Source: Hydrogenimonas cancrithermarum (GTDB lineage: Bacteria; Campylobacterota; Campylobacteria; Campylobacterales; Hydrogenimonadaceae). Taken from it: a stretch of 64,000 bases of DNA. The notes under the pieces were generated by a model. It was not told where the DNA came from. It was given only the letters and a program-made list of their open reading frames with translations, and did not search any database. Positions 1-8,849 of this stretch are shown one piece after another. Both the position numbers and the translations under genes were made by a program. The DNA lies in the NCBI RefSeq assembly GCF_030296055.1, contig NZ_AP027370.1, positions 682,001 through 746,000 of the forward strand, in the 5' to 3' direction. The first letter of the stretch is position 1, and every line of letters begins with the position of its first letter.

Positions 1-152
1 GGCCTCTTTATGGTTTACGATGCGACGAAGTTTATTTTGCATCCAGAGAGAAGTTTATTGCACTGTTGTGATTGAGGTTCTCTTTTTATTCCCCTGAGGT
101 GCGTTAAGAATCGGGTGATCATTCATTTTCGAAACGATAAAAAATGATGGGC

Positions 153-532
153 TTACGATATCAATACAAAAGCCAAATATCAATATAGAATCTTCCTTTT
201 TGAATCCATTTCAAGATTATCGATGGCCTAAATGGGTTCTCAACATCTTTTATCTTTTTGGTCGTTTTTTATTTCGCCACCAACTTCAAAGGTTCGACCG
301 TTCACTAAGAAATCTCCGCTTTTAGAGAGAAGGGCATGTTCATTTAAGAGTGCCGGTTGATTTGAAAAATAGCTGACGATCTGATTGACAAAGAATGTCT
401 CTCTTTCATTTTCTGCTTTTGTTCATACGCGATTGCACGTATTAGATTTGGATTGGCGCAGGGCCAGCTGATAAATTTGTGTAAAAAGCGGGTTTTTCCC
501 ACTCCTGTTATGAACTTGATATTTATTATCAT
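153..532 (-). pseudogene. Relic of an AAA-family ATPase with DUF4143-type C-terminus
   Basis: The minus strand starts at ATG 532 with a Walker-A-like GVGKTR. After about 45 codons the frame breaks, and the next frame reads ETFFVNQIVSYFSNQP, then GDFLVNGRTFEVGGEIKND. These resemble the RETFF-NQ and VNG-TFEVGG signatures near the C-terminus of ATP-dependent fold ATPases carrying DUF4143. Another frame change leads to AIDNLEMDSKRKI, like the usual family end. Only a fragment of the P-loop region and the tail remain, with at least two frameshifts, so the gene is dead and internally deleted. The family assignment is from remembered motifs, not a search. Confidence 0.6.
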
Positions 533-588
533 TTTTATAATTACTTAAGAAATTCTCCGCTACACTTCCTTATTGAAAATGATTATTA
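517..588 (+). promoter_or_regulatory. Promoter with two Fur-box-like sites around a -10 box
   Basis: TGATATTTATTATCA (517-531) matches the 7-1-7 Fur consensus TGATAATNATTATCA at 14 of 15 positions. TGAAAATGATTATTA (574-588) matches at 13 of 15. A perfect TATAAT lies between them at 536-541. The layout predicts iron-dependent repression of the operon starting at 603. The sites are seen directly; binding by Fur is inference. Confidence 0.65.
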
Positions 589-602
589 TTCAAGGAACAG
601 TT

Positions 603-1547
603 TTGCGAAAAATATTCTTGACCTCATTTTGCTGTTGTATGGCGATGCATGCACAGGTGATACCTGGTATCAATTCCAAAGCGGGAGCGATGGTCGTACC
701 GGAAGGGAAAGTGGTGATAGGTCTCAAGCGTATCTATTTCAAAAGAGAGAGTATGTTTGACGGCACCGATGAAGTGACGAATCGGGAAAATCTCGATGCC
801 AAAGCCAGTGTCACGCTGCTTGTGCTGCGCTACGGTGTTGCGAAAAATACTGATATCAGGGTCATGATCCCCTACAAGCAGATCGAAGCGACGGCCAAAC
901 TGGGACCAAACGATGTTGCCATCGACAACAGCGGTGTCGGGGATATCGTCGTGATGGGGAAATATGTCTTGCGGGATATGGCTGCATACGGATATCAGGT
1001 CGCTGTCGAAGCGGGCGTGAAACTGCCTACCGGATCGACTGACAGCGATTTCAAAAAAGCACCTTCTTTCGCACAGGGTGTGCACACACCGATGCCTACC
1101 CAGATGGGAACAGGTGCTGCAGAGTACAAGGCGGGGATCGGATATTCGCAGATGATCGATTCGACCTGGAGAGTCGATGCCCATACGATGTACACCTACC
1201 GTCCCAAAGCCGAGCACGATTATGACTTCGGTGACGAGTGGACAGTGGATCTTGGAACGACAAAAGCGCTGAGCGACAAGTTCAATATCGGAATAGAGTA
1301 CAACTTTAAATACAACTCCAAAACAGATATGGGGAACGATACCAACCCTATGCTGCGTTCAAAGCTTCCGTTCAAAGCTTTCAGCGGAAATGCGGGATAT
1401 ATCACGCCGCAGATCGAGTATCTGCCTTTTGGCAAACCGAAAATCCACGTCGGAGTCGGTGTATCGTTCCTTGCGCATTACAATCTCAAAGAGTATCAAC
1501 CGTTGGAAAAGAGCAGAGTGGTGGCCCGTGTGGGGTACCTTTTTTAA
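603..1547 (+). CDS. Outer-membrane beta-barrel protein, MetA-pathway (phenol degradation)-like transporter family
   Basis: About 314 aa. I favour a TTG start at 603: an AAGGA-type ribosome site lies just upstream and it gives a clean signal peptide (basic RKIF, hydrophobic core, cleavage near MHAQ). TTG 573 and ATG 579 in the same frame overlap the second Fur-like site. The mature protein has alternating amphipathic stretches, a long run of short strands and a C-terminal RVGYLF ending in an aromatic residue, typical of an outer-membrane barrel. It resembles the Phenol_MetA_deg family, whose substrates are mostly unknown. It is the first gene of a tight operon with an ABC transporter and NnrS, which suggests passage of the same solute across the outer membrane. 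Confidence 0.6.
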   Translation: MRKIFLTSFCCCMAMHAQVIPGINSKAGAMVVPEGKVVIGLKRIYFKRESMFDGTDEVTNRENLDAKASVTLLVLRYGVAKNTDIRVMIPYKQIEATAKLGPNDVAIDNSGVGDIVVMGKYVLRDMAAYGYQVAVEAGVKLPTGSTDSDFKKAPSFAQGVHTPMPTQMGTGAAEYKAGIGYSQMIDSTWRVDAHTMYTYRPKAEHDYDFGDEWTVDLGTTKALSDKFNIGIEYNFKYNSKTDMGNDTNPMLRSKLPFKAFSGNAGYITPQIEYLPFGKPKIHVGVGVSFLAHYNLKEYQPLEKSRVVARVGYLF

Positions 1548-1574
1548 TTTAAAATGAAAAACGAGGGGAAAAAT

Positions 1575-2549
1575 ATGTTGAAAAAAATTGTTATGTTGGG
1601 GGCACTGCTGATCGCTACAGCGACTTTCGCTGCCCAGAAACTGGAAAAAATCGTTATTGCCGGTCCTGCGGCGAATGTCTCACATCCGATCTTTCACATG
1701 ATCGAAACGGGTGCACTCAAAGATGTCGCAAAAAAAGTGGAGTTTCGACTCTGGAACAATCCCGACCAGCTGCGGGCGATGATTATCAACAAAGAGGTCG
1801 ATTTTGTCGCGATACCTACCAATGTAGGTGCCATTTTGTACAACAAAAAACAGCCCATTCAGCTGCTCAATGTCTCTGTCTGGGGAATTTTGCAGATTCT
1901 GGTCAGGGACAGAAGCATCGATACGCTCGAAAAGCTCAGAGGCAAATCACTCGTCGTGCCCTGGAGAGGAGATATGCCTGACATCGTACTGCGCTCTATC
2001 ATGAAGGAAAAGGGGATCAGTAAAAAAGAGATCAAACTCATCTATGTCTCCAATCCGATGGATGCCGCACAGCAGCTTATCATGAGACGACAGGACAATG
2101 CCCTGTTGCCGGAACCCGCTACATCAATGGTGCTCCGAAAGACCAAATCTTTCCCTGTCAGCATCGTCGCACCTGAACTCTACCGCGGTATCGATCTGCA
2201 AAAAGAGTGGGGAGCAGCTTTTGGTACGGAATCCAAAATCGCACAGGCAGGTATGGCGGTTGTCGGCGATATACGTCAGAACAAAGCGGTCATTGAAGCC
2301 TTTGAAAAAGCATACAAAGAGGCGATGGCATGGTACAAAGCACACCCCAAAGAAGCAGGTGAAATGGTTGTCAAACAGATCAAGATGTTTACCCCTGAAG
2401 CGGTAGCGGACTCCATCGCGCATGTCCAGCTGGATGTTGTGCCGGCAAAAGAGGCGCGTAAAGATATCGAATTTTTCTTTACCCAGATGAAAAATGACAG
2501 TCCGAAAATCATCGGCGGTGCATTGCCGGATGAAGGATTTTACTACTGA
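1575..2549 (+). CDS. Periplasmic substrate-binding protein, NitT/TauT (SsuA/NMT1-like) ABC transporter
   Basis: The start at 1575 is chosen because GAGGGG lies 8-13 bases upstream and the protein then opens with a textbook signal peptide (MLKKIVMLGALLIATATFAA); an in-frame ATG at 1554 is less likely. About 324 aa, the usual size. The mature part has features of the NMT1/SsuA fold: VDFVAIPTNVGAILYNK (ligand-cleft loop), LRGKSLVVPWRG at the domain hinge and a helical end with YKAHPKEAGEMVV. Ligand identity cannot be read. The Fur-like promoter hints at a metal or metal chelate rather than nitrate or taurine, but that is inference. The stop overlaps the permease start (TGATGG). Confidence 0.8.
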   Translation: MLKKIVMLGALLIATATFAAQKLEKIVIAGPAANVSHPIFHMIETGALKDVAKKVEFRLWNNPDQLRAMIINKEVDFVAIPTNVGAILYNKKQPIQLLNVSVWGILQILVRDRSIDTLEKLRGKSLVVPWRGDMPDIVLRSIMKEKGISKKEIKLIYVSNPMDAAQQLIMRRQDNALLPEPATSMVLRKTKSFPVSIVAPELYRGIDLQKEWGAAFGTESKIAQAGMAVVGDIRQNKAVIEAFEKAYKEAMAWYKAHPKEAGEMVVKQIKMFTPEAVADSIAHVQLDVVPAKEARKDIEFFFTQMKNDSPKIIGGALPDEGFYY

Positions 2550-3331
2550 TGGATGCGGTCAGAAAGATTCTCAGGGATTTTCCCGCCTTTTTATGGAGCG
2601 GATGGGGAGCGATTGCCTCCATCTTCCTCTTTATCGCGGTATGGGATGTGGGCAACCAGTTTTACGGAGATATGATTCTTCCTTCTCCGATGGATAGTTT
2701 CAAAACGGTAGCAGATCTTTTCCAAGATGAAGAGTTTCTCGAAAATCTCTTCATCACCGTCGACCGTGTGGTGGTCGGGTTTGGCATCTCTATGCTGGTG
2801 GGAACGGTACTGGGACTTCTGGCGGGCTTTTTTGTCACCGCGTCGATGACCAGCCGTCCCATCATCACCATTTTGATGGGTATGCCGCCGATTGCGTGGA
2901 TCGTTCTGGCGATGATCTGGTTCGGTATGGGCGATGCGACGGTGGAGTTTACCGTTTTTGTCGCTTCGATGCCGATTGTCTTTATCGGCGCACTTCAGGG
3001 TACGCGCACACTCGAAGACAAATTTGAAGAGATGGCGGATACTTTCAAAGTTCCCTTCATGATGAAGTTTACCGATATCTATCTGCCCCATATATTCTCT
3101 TATATTTTTCCCGCCTGGGTGAGTGCACTGGGAATGGCGTGGAAAATCGTCGTCATGGCAGAACTGCTGGCGACGAGTGACGGTATCGGTGCGGCACTTG
3201 CCCTCTCCAGAAGTCAGCTCGATACCCAGACTGCGCTGGCTCTGGTTGTGATCATGATCGGGCTTTTGATGCTGGTAGAGTATATCTTTCTGGAGCCGAT
3301 CAAACAGGAGGTCGAAAAATGGCGAGACTAA
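2549..3331 (+). CDS. ABC transporter permease, NitT/TauT (SsuC) type
   Basis: 260 aa with about six membrane segments (for example SIFLFIAVWDVG, VVVGFGISMLVGTVLGLLAG, ALALVVIMIGLLMLVEYIF). The binding-protein-dependent permease EAA-like loop is around EEMADTFKVPFMMKFTDIYL-PHIFSY. IAWIVLAMIWFG is the conserved SsuC/TauC segment. It starts one base inside the binding-protein stop and its end overlaps the ATPase gene by 13 bases, so the three subunits are translationally coupled. Confidence 0.88.
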   Translation: MDAVRKILRDFPAFLWSGWGAIASIFLFIAVWDVGNQFYGDMILPSPMDSFKTVADLFQDEEFLENLFITVDRVVVGFGISMLVGTVLGLLAGFFVTASMTSRPIITILMGMPPIAWIVLAMIWFGMGDATVEFTVFVASMPIVFIGALQGTRTLEDKFEEMADTFKVPFMMKFTDIYLPHIFSYIFPAWVSALGMAWKIVVMAELLATSDGIGAALALSRSQLDTQTALALVVIMIGLLMLVEYIFLEPIKQEVEKWRD

Positions 3332-4056
3332 AAGTAGAACATCTGACCTTTTCGTTTGGATATAAAACGATTCTGGAAGATATCGGTTTTGAATTGCAGG
3401 AAGGTGAAGTGCTCTCCGTCGTGGGACCCAGCGGCGGTGGGAAAACGACACTGCTGCGCCTGTGTGCCGGACTTCTGGATCGGCAGGAGGGTTTGATCGA
3501 GAACAGCTTTGAAACACAGTCCATCGCTTTTCAGGATCCCCGTCTGCTGCCGTGGAAAAATGTCATAGACAATATCGCTTTCGGACTCAAAGCCTTGGGA
3601 GTTCCCAAAAGCGAACAGCTCCAGCGTGCAAGAGAGATCGCACTGCGCTTCGATCTGGAAGAGGATGATTTCGACAAATTTCCCAAGGAACTCAGCGGCG
3701 GAATGAGTCAGCGGGTCTCTTTTGCCAGAGCACTCGTGACGAAACCGGATCTGCTCTTTCTGGACGAGCCTTTTTCGGCACTCGATATCGGACTCAAACG
3801 GGAACTCCAGAACCATGTCATCGAACTGATCGGAAAGAAGGAGATCACCATCTTTTTCATCACGCATGACATCATGGAAGCGATCCGTCTGAGCGACAAG
3901 ATATTGCTGCTTGAACCCGATCCGGGCAGAATCGTCAAAACATTTACGTTTGATCGCCCGCAGAGCCAGAGGGACGACGCCTATGTCTATCATGAGACAG
4001 CAAAACTTCTGAGCGATCCCTACATCATCGAGACATTTGAACTGGAGTTAAAATAA
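3319..4056 (+). CDS. ABC transporter ATP-binding protein, NitT/TauT (SsuB) type
   Basis: 245 aa, normal for the family. Visible motifs in order: Walker A GPSGGGKTT (around residue 37), Q-loop AFQDPRLLPW, signature LSGGMSQRVSFARAL, Walker B LLFLDEPFSALD and switch FITHDIMEAI. A purine-rich ribosome site (ACAGGAGGTC) is in the permease coding region. It energises the permease encoded immediately upstream. The next gene, NnrS, starts on the last base of its stop codon. Confidence 0.92.
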   Translation: MARLKVEHLTFSFGYKTILEDIGFELQEGEVLSVVGPSGGGKTTLLRLCAGLLDRQEGLIENSFETQSIAFQDPRLLPWKNVIDNIAFGLKALGVPKSEQLQRAREIALRFDLEEDDFDKFPKELSGGMSQRVSFARALVTKPDLLFLDEPFSALDIGLKRELQNHVIELIGKKEITIFFITHDIMEAIRLSDKILLLEPDPGRIVKTFTFDRPQSQRDDAYVYHETAKLLSDPYIIETFELELK

Positions 4057-5285
4057 TGGCAGCTACCAAACATTACGAATCCTATCCTGAGGGGAATATT
4101 CCAATCTTTTTGGCTTACGGATTTCGCCCCGCATTTTTACTGATGGCACCCTATATGATCCTTTCGATCCTTTTGTGGGCGCTTTATTATAACGGTACCA
4201 TTACACTCGGTTTTATCTCTGACGGCTTGAGCTGGCATATCTACGAGATGCTTTTTGGTGTCGGTTTTCTGGGAATGGCGGCGTTTATCTTTACCGGTGC
4301 TCCTGAACTCTATCCGGGGACGGTACCTATTGTCGGCAAAACACTTGCCGCTATTTTCGGACTCTGGATGATAGGGCGCGTGACATTCTGGATGATGGGC
4401 ACTATCGGTGTCTATCCGACTGCCATCGTCAATATTCTGCTGTTTGCATGGCTTACCCTGCTGGTGATCAAACCGATTTTTAAAGATCCTGCCAAACGGC
4501 ATGTCAGTATCGCCTATGCTTTCGTAGCGGTACAGGCAGCGCAGATATGGTTTTTCCTCAGCGTCGCAGGTATCGCAAAGACAGCACCTCTGGAAGTTTT
4601 GAAAGTATCACTTGGTGTTTTTCTGGTATTGATTATACTGGCGATTCGCCGTGTCAATATCGAAGCGGTGAGTGAGATACTGGAGCTGGAGGGGAATGAA
4701 GAGGCATTTTTCGCCCGCCCGCCGGCATACAATCTGACTATCTTCATGATCACACTCTTTACGACACTTCAGTTTTTCTTTCCAGAAAACAGAGCACTGG
4801 GCTGGATCGCTCTGGGTACGGCTGCCGCCAGTCTGGCGATACTCAACGATTTCATCAACTACGATGAAACCAATATCCTTTTTGAAAAGCTAATCGTCTC
4901 GCTCGAACTGCTGCCCATACTGATCGCCATAGGATACGGACTCATCGGGTACAACTATCTCAGCGGTCTGCACTATTTCGACGGCGATCTACTGCATGTG
5001 CTCACCACCGGCGCCTGGACACTCTCGTTCTATCTGGTGATGATCGTCATCACCATCGTCCATACGGGAAGAGACATCGCCAAAGAGCGTAACGGCTGGA
5101 TCTGTCTGAGTGTCGCTCTGATCGTACTGGCGACGATCCTTCGCATCGCCGTCGCCTTCTATCCAGAGCAGGCATCGACCCTTTACCTACTTTCGGCTCT
5201 GATTTGGAGTGCACCATTCCTGATCTACATAATCCGCTATTCCGAATGGCTGCTTTCACCGCGAGTGGATGGATTGCCGGGATAA
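4056..5285 (+). CDS. nnrS: NnrS family haem/copper membrane protein
   Basis: 409 aa with about twelve membrane segments. It begins with the family hallmark IFLAYGFRPAFLL followed by WHIYEMLFGVGFLGMAAFIFTGAPE (in part). The conserved His and Glu in that stretch and WTLSFYLVMIVITIVHTGRD near the C-terminus are typical. NnrS proteins are known to be haem- and copper-containing membrane proteins linked to nitric oxide and nitrosative-stress tolerance; the exact reaction is unsettled. Here it is the last gene of a Fur-box-controlled operon with an ABC importer, and a second NnrS lies at 38158 beside the nos cluster. Confidence 0.85.
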   Translation: MAATKHYESYPEGNIPIFLAYGFRPAFLLMAPYMILSILLWALYYNGTITLGFISDGLSWHIYEMLFGVGFLGMAAFIFTGAPELYPGTVPIVGKTLAAIFGLWMIGRVTFWMMGTIGVYPTAIVNILLFAWLTLLVIKPIFKDPAKRHVSIAYAFVAVQAAQIWFFLSVAGIAKTAPLEVLKVSLGVFLVLIILAIRRVNIEAVSEILELEGNEEAFFARPPAYNLTIFMITLFTTLQFFFPENRALGWIALGTAAASLAILNDFINYDETNILFEKLIVSLELLPILIAIGYGLIGYNYLSGLHYFDGDLLHVLTTGAWTLSFYLVMIVITIVHTGRDIAKERNGWICLSVALIVLATILRIAVAFYPEQASTLYLLSALIWSAPFLIYIIRYSEWLLSPRVDGLPG

Positions 5286-5488
5286 CACAGCATACTGACA
5301 TTCCAGGCAAACCACTCAAACGTGATACGAAATACCAAAAGAAAAATTTGGCAATCTAATTCTGACACTTTTATGTATTGTCGGTACCATGATGAAAAGT
5401 AGGCTTTTCAGCGTCGACTACTTATACCCATATGAAGCCTATGTATCATGTGAGCAAAGAAGGTCAAAAAAGTAAAATGGAAAAACAG

Positions 5489-5508
5489 AGCTCCGCCAAA
5501 GCGGAGCT
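5489..5508 (-). terminator. Rho-independent terminator of the peroxidase gene
   Basis: The 8-bp stem AGCTCCGC / GCGGAGCT with loop CAAA lies 6 bases past the peroxidase stop. On the minus strand it is followed by CTGTTTTT, a T-run. Confidence 0.75.
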
Positions 5509-5513
5509 TCGAG

Positions 5514-6545
5514 TTAGTTCAGGTCAGGTTTTGGTGTTTTGTCGGTACTTGCAGGAAGTTCGGGATAACGGACATACGGTTTCTTGCCGGTCAGCGCACC
5601 GAAGAACGCTTTGATCTTGTCGGCCTCTTTGTCGCTGATCTTCACGCCAAGCTGGGTTTCACCCATGATTTTGATCGCCTCTTCGATATCCCAGACCGCA
5701 CCGTTGTGGAAGTAGGGGCGTGTTTCGAGAATGTTGCGCAGTGTCGGCGTCTTGACCATTCCGTTTTTGTCACCTTTGAAGTCGCCGACATTGGCATACT
5801 TGTACTTGCCGACGGCAGGGAACGGCTGCATGCTTCCACCGAGCCCGACGCCGTTATGACAGCTCGCACACCCTTTGTCGATAAAGATCTTCAGCCCCTC
5901 TTTCTCTTTCTTGGTGAGCGCTTTGTCACATCCGTTCAGAAACTCGTCGAAGCGTGAAGGGGTGACGAGTGTGCGCTCGAAAACGGCGATAACGTCCGCG
6001 ACATCTTTGAAGCTCGGTTTGAACTTCGGATCGTTATAGGCTTGTTTGAACGCTTTGACATACGCGGGCATGGAGTTCACGACCTTTTCGACATGCTCTT
6101 TCGTCGCCGCCATTTCAGGCGTCGCCTGGATCGGCCCCTGTGCCTGATCTTCGAGATCCGGGCTTCGTCCATCCCAGAACTGTTTTTCCATAAAGACCGC
6201 ATTGTAGACGGTTGGAGAGTTCAGGTGGTGCGGATTTCCTCTCCATTTGTGGCCTGTCGCCACATCGACACCATCGACGCCGCCGGTCGCAAGGTTATGG
6301 CATGTGTTACAACTGATGAGGCCGCTTTTGCTCAGCCGTGGATCGAAATAGAGTTTTTTGCCCAATTCGATTTTTTCGTCCGTCACCGGATTTTTCGGAT
6401 TGTCGATGAGTTTATAAAGCTCTGTCTTGTTTTCCGGGATCGGCTTGAGTCCCGCCTGTTTCGCTTTCTCGATCAAAGCGTCGGACGCGACGGCACTGAG
6501 ACCGAATGCTGCAACGACACTCAATGTAATAGTCAATTTTTTCAT
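5514..6545 (-). CDS. Periplasmic di-haem cytochrome c peroxidase
   Basis: 343 aa with a signal peptide (MKKLTITLSVVAAFGLSAVA). Two c-type haem motifs are visible, CNTCH near residues 79-83 and CASCH near residue 226. They are separated by the MauG/CCP-type region with FWDGRSPDLEDQAQGPI and a Met-containing loop. Such enzymes reduce H2O2 to water in the periplasm with electrons from cytochrome c. The upstream spacer carries a TTTTCCTTAAA motif also found twice in front of the Fur/PerR and ferritin genes, suggesting shared peroxide or iron control. It ends in a strong terminator. Confidence 0.92.
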   Translation of the reverse strand: MKKLTITLSVVAAFGLSAVASDALIEKAKQAGLKPIPENKTELYKLIDNPKNPVTDEKIELGKKLYFDPRLSKSGLISCNTCHNLATGGVDGVDVATGHKWRGNPHHLNSPTVYNAVFMEKQFWDGRSPDLEDQAQGPIQATPEMAATKEHVEKVVNSMPAYVKAFKQAYNDPKFKPSFKDVADVIAVFERTLVTPSRFDEFLNGCDKALTKKEKEGLKIFIDKGCASCHNGVGLGGSMQPFPAVGKYKYANVGDFKGDKNGMVKTPTLRNILETRPYFHNGAVWDIEEAIKIMGETQLGVKISDKEADKIKAFFGALTGKKPYVRYPELPASTDKTPKPDLN

Positions 6546-6593
6546 ATTCCTGCTCCTTCAAATTTTTTTAGAATAATACCATTAAAAGATAAA

Positions 6594-6607
6594 TTTTTTC
6601 CTTAAAT
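6594..6607. promoter_or_regulatory. TTTTCCTTAAA motif upstream of the peroxidase gene
   Basis: TTTTCCTTAAA at 6596-6606 lies about 50 bases upstream of the peroxidase start. The same 11-mer occurs at 8722-8732 and 8742-8752 between the ferritin-like and Fur/PerR genes. It is a candidate operator; the binding protein is unproven. Confidence 0.4.
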
Positions 6608-6615
6608 AAACTTCT

Positions 6616-7488
6616 TTACTCCCACCGATATTTCGTCATCGGTGTATCGTCACGGTTCGCCCACTCCTTCATCGAAGCGTCGTAAAGTTTCGCTTTGGTG
6701 AATCCGAGCAGTCGATGGAGCACGAAATAGTTCATCGATGTCTCAAGGCCACCCGTGCAGTAGGTGACGATCTCTTTTTCCGGGTCGAGACCCATCCCGT
6801 CAACCAGCATCGCTTCGATCGTGGCGGCCGGCTTCATCGTCCCATCGTCGTTGAAGCTGTATTTCCAGAAATAGCTGCTTGCACCGCTGACATGGCCGGC
6901 ACGTTTCAATGCGGGCTGCTTTCTGGCACCGAAGTAGAAAACGGCCGGGCGGGCATCGAGCATCCGAACTTTTCCGATACGTGCTTCGACCCCCTTCAGG
7001 TCCACCGCCATTTTCGGATGGAACGAAGCTTCGAAATCTCCTGGCTCGACGGCCGGTATCGCTTTGGAGAGCTTTCCACCCGCTTTTCGCCATGCCTTCA
7101 GGCCACCGTCGAGCATCGCCGTATTTTTAAACCCGTAGAGCTCCATCGCCCATATCACATAAGAGGGCTTGAGCATATCCTTACTGTTGCTGTGGTGCGA
7201 GTAGACGACCACTCTGCTCTCCTTGCCGATGCCCAGACGGCGCATCAGTGTCTCGATCTCCTCCATGGAGCGGACGAGGGCGAATTTTCCATTCACTTTC
7301 CGCCATTTTCCGATGCCGCTCTGCACGGCACCCGGAATATGCCCCTTTACATAAAGTTTTTTCGAAGAGAGATCGACGATAACGAGATCTTTGTCATTCA
7401 AATGGGCTTTCAGCCACTCGGCATTCACCAGTGGCTCCATCGCGAAAAGCGAAAGCGAAACCGCAACGAGCATTAAAATTTTTATCAT
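6616..7488 (-). CDS. Two-domain rhodanese (sulfurtransferase), exported
   Basis: 290 aa with a short N-terminal signal (MIKILMLVAVSLSLFA). Two rhodanese modules follow: an inactive N-terminal one (VVVYSHHSNSKDML, without the catalytic Cys) and a C-terminal one with the active-site loop TYCTGGLETS near residue 242. The DGGLKAWRKAGG and LDARPAVFYFG motifs are typical of thiosulfate or 3-mercaptopyruvate sulfurtransferases. It lies 22 bases after rubrerythrin in the same orientation, so it is probably co-transcribed with the ferritin-like and rubrerythrin genes. The substrate is not decided by sequence. Confidence 0.85.
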   Translation of the reverse strand: MIKILMLVAVSLSLFAMEPLVNAEWLKAHLNDKDLVIVDLSSKKLYVKGHIPGAVQSGIGKWRKVNGKFALVRSMEEIETLMRRLGIGKESRVVVYSHHSNSKDMLKPSYVIWAMELYGFKNTAMLDGGLKAWRKAGGKLSKAIPAVEPGDFEASFHPKMAVDLKGVEARIGKVRMLDARPAVFYFGARKQPALKRAGHVSGASSYFWKYSFNDDGTMKPAATIEAMLVDGMGLDPEKEIVTYCTGGLETSMNYFVLHRLLGFTKAKLYDASMKEWANRDDTPMTKYRWE

Positions 7489-7510
7489 CTATTTTCCTTT
7501 TGTTTCGACA

Positions 7511-8158
7511 TCAGCACAAATGTTCACGCTTGAAATACTCCTGCGGTGCTTTGCAGAGTGGACAGGCTTTGGGTGCTCTCTTGCCGCGATGGACATGGCC
7601 GCACACTTCGCAGACCCAATACTCCTCATCGCCACTTTCGAAAAATCCCTCCTCTTCGAGGCACTTTTTGAGTTCCGAATATTCGCGTTCATGCTCCACT
7701 TCGACTTTGCCGATCGCTTTGAGAAGCCTCGCGATCGAGTTGTATCCCTCCTCTTCGGCTATTTTCGCAAAATTCGGATACATCTGTGTATGTTCGTAAT
7801 GCTCACCCTCCATCGCGATATCGAGGTTTTTGAGTGTTTCGTAGATCTCGATACCGTAGAGCAGCTGGTTGTAGGCTTTGAATTCCGCCTTGGCATGATA
7901 CTTTTCGTTCAACGCCGCTTCCTTGAAGTGCTCGGCGATACGGTGCCACCCCTCTTCATACGCCATCTCGGCGAAAAACTCATACTTGTTTCGCGCCATC
8001 GATTCACCGGCGAAGGCTTTCATCAGATTGACCGCTGTCAGATTCTCGGTCGTGCATACCATCTCTTCACCGCAGCAGACCAGCGTACCGCCACCCACTC
8101 TCTGGACTTCGACTTCGTTGCCACACTTCTCACACCTGTATGTTTCGTACTGTCTCAT
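7511..8158 (-). CDS. Rubrerythrin with two rubredoxin-like iron sites
   Basis: 215 aa, longer than a classical rubrerythrin. The N-terminal 35 residues carry a desulforedoxin-like site (CEKCGNE ... CCGEEM). The middle is a ferritin-like di-iron helical bundle (FAGESMARNKYEFFAEMAYEEGW, ending EVEHEREY). The C-terminus is a rubredoxin site (CEVCGHVHRGKRAPKACPLC). Proteins of this layout reduce hydrogen peroxide in anaerobes and microaerophiles. The start ATG overlaps the stop of the ferritin-like gene (ATGA), showing coupled translation. Confidence 0.92.
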   Translation of the reverse strand: MRQYETYRCEKCGNEVEVQRVGGGTLVCCGEEMVCTTENLTAVNLMKAFAGESMARNKYEFFAEMAYEEGWHRIAEHFKEAALNEKYHAKAEFKAYNQLLYGIEIYETLKNLDIAMEGEHYEHTQMYPNFAKIAEEEGYNSIARLLKAIGKVEVEHEREYSELKKCLEEEGFFESGDEEYWVCEVCGHVHRGKRAPKACPLCKAPQEYFKREHLC

Positions 8159-8670
8159 GAAATTGAACCTTTGATCTGGTCGATAAACTCCGTAATATCC
8201 TCGTGCAATGCCACGAGATCCTCTTCATGTTCCACTTCATCGGCAAGAATCTGGCTGACGATGTCGTAGGTCACGATATCTTTTCCCTGCGTCATCTCCG
8301 CGAGCTGACTGTAGACGCCGATGGCACACTGCTCTCCCTTGATCGCGTCTTCGAGAATATTCAACACATTGAACTCCGTCGGTGCGTCGTAACCGCAGTT
8401 CGTCTTTTCGAACCACTCTTTCGGATGTAGAATCGGTGTGCCACCCAACTGGATGATCCGATCCGCTACCATACCGGCATGGCGAAGCTCGTCCGCCGCA
8501 TGCTGATCCAGTTCGGCAATCGCCGCATCTTTCATGATCCCTTTGACGACCTTGCTCTCTATGTAGTACTGATAATAGGCCAGCCACTCGTCCGCATACG
8601 CCCGGTTGAGTAGATTGATCACTTCACCGATCTCCAAACCCTTGATGATCGAATTTCCTCGAGTCGCCAT
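8155..8670 (-). CDS. Ferritin-like / bacterioferritin-type di-iron protein
   Basis: 171 aa. Iron ligands of a four-helix ferritin-like bundle are visible: DEWLAYYQYYIESK, DQHAADELRHAG, GEQCAIGVY and ADEVEHEEDL, the E-xx-H pairs of the di-iron centre. It belongs to the Dps/bacterioferritin-like group used for iron storage or peroxide consumption. First gene of the ferritin-rubrerythrin-sulfurtransferase operon, with a purine-rich AGGAG site ahead of ATG 8670. The intergenic region with the divergent Fur/PerR gene holds repeated operator-like motifs. Confidence 0.85.
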   Translation of the reverse strand: MATRGNSIIKGLEIGEVINLLNRAYADEWLAYYQYYIESKVVKGIMKDAAIAELDQHAADELRHAGMVADRIIQLGGTPILHPKEWFEKTNCGYDAPTEFNVLNILEDAIKGEQCAIGVYSQLAEMTQGKDIVTYDIVSQILADEVEHEEDLVALHEDITEFIDQIKGSIS

Positions 8671-8696
8671 AATTTCTCCTTTTCTATGGAAAATAT

Positions 8697-8753
8697 TTTT
8701 CCTTTGATAATTATTGTATAATTTTCCTTAAAAGAAAATAATTTTCCTTAAAA
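8697..8753. promoter_or_regulatory. Repeated operator-like motifs between ferritin-like and Fur/PerR genes
   Basis: Two exact copies of ATTTTCCTTAAAA start at 8721 and 8741 (20-bp, two-turn spacing), with a partial copy TTTTTCCTTT at about 8697. An overlapping TGATAATTATTGTAT (8705-8719) matches the 7-1-7 Fur/PerR-type box at 11 of 15 positions. The motif recurs ahead of the peroxidase gene. The position fits autoregulation plus control of the divergent iron/peroxide genes. Confidence 0.5.
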
Positions 8754-8849
8754 AGGATATCTCTTTATTGTATTATTCGAATAGTTGATGTATAAACTTA
8801 TAAAAACAAAAACTTCGGTAAAATGCCGAAATTTATAGAGGGAGATTTT

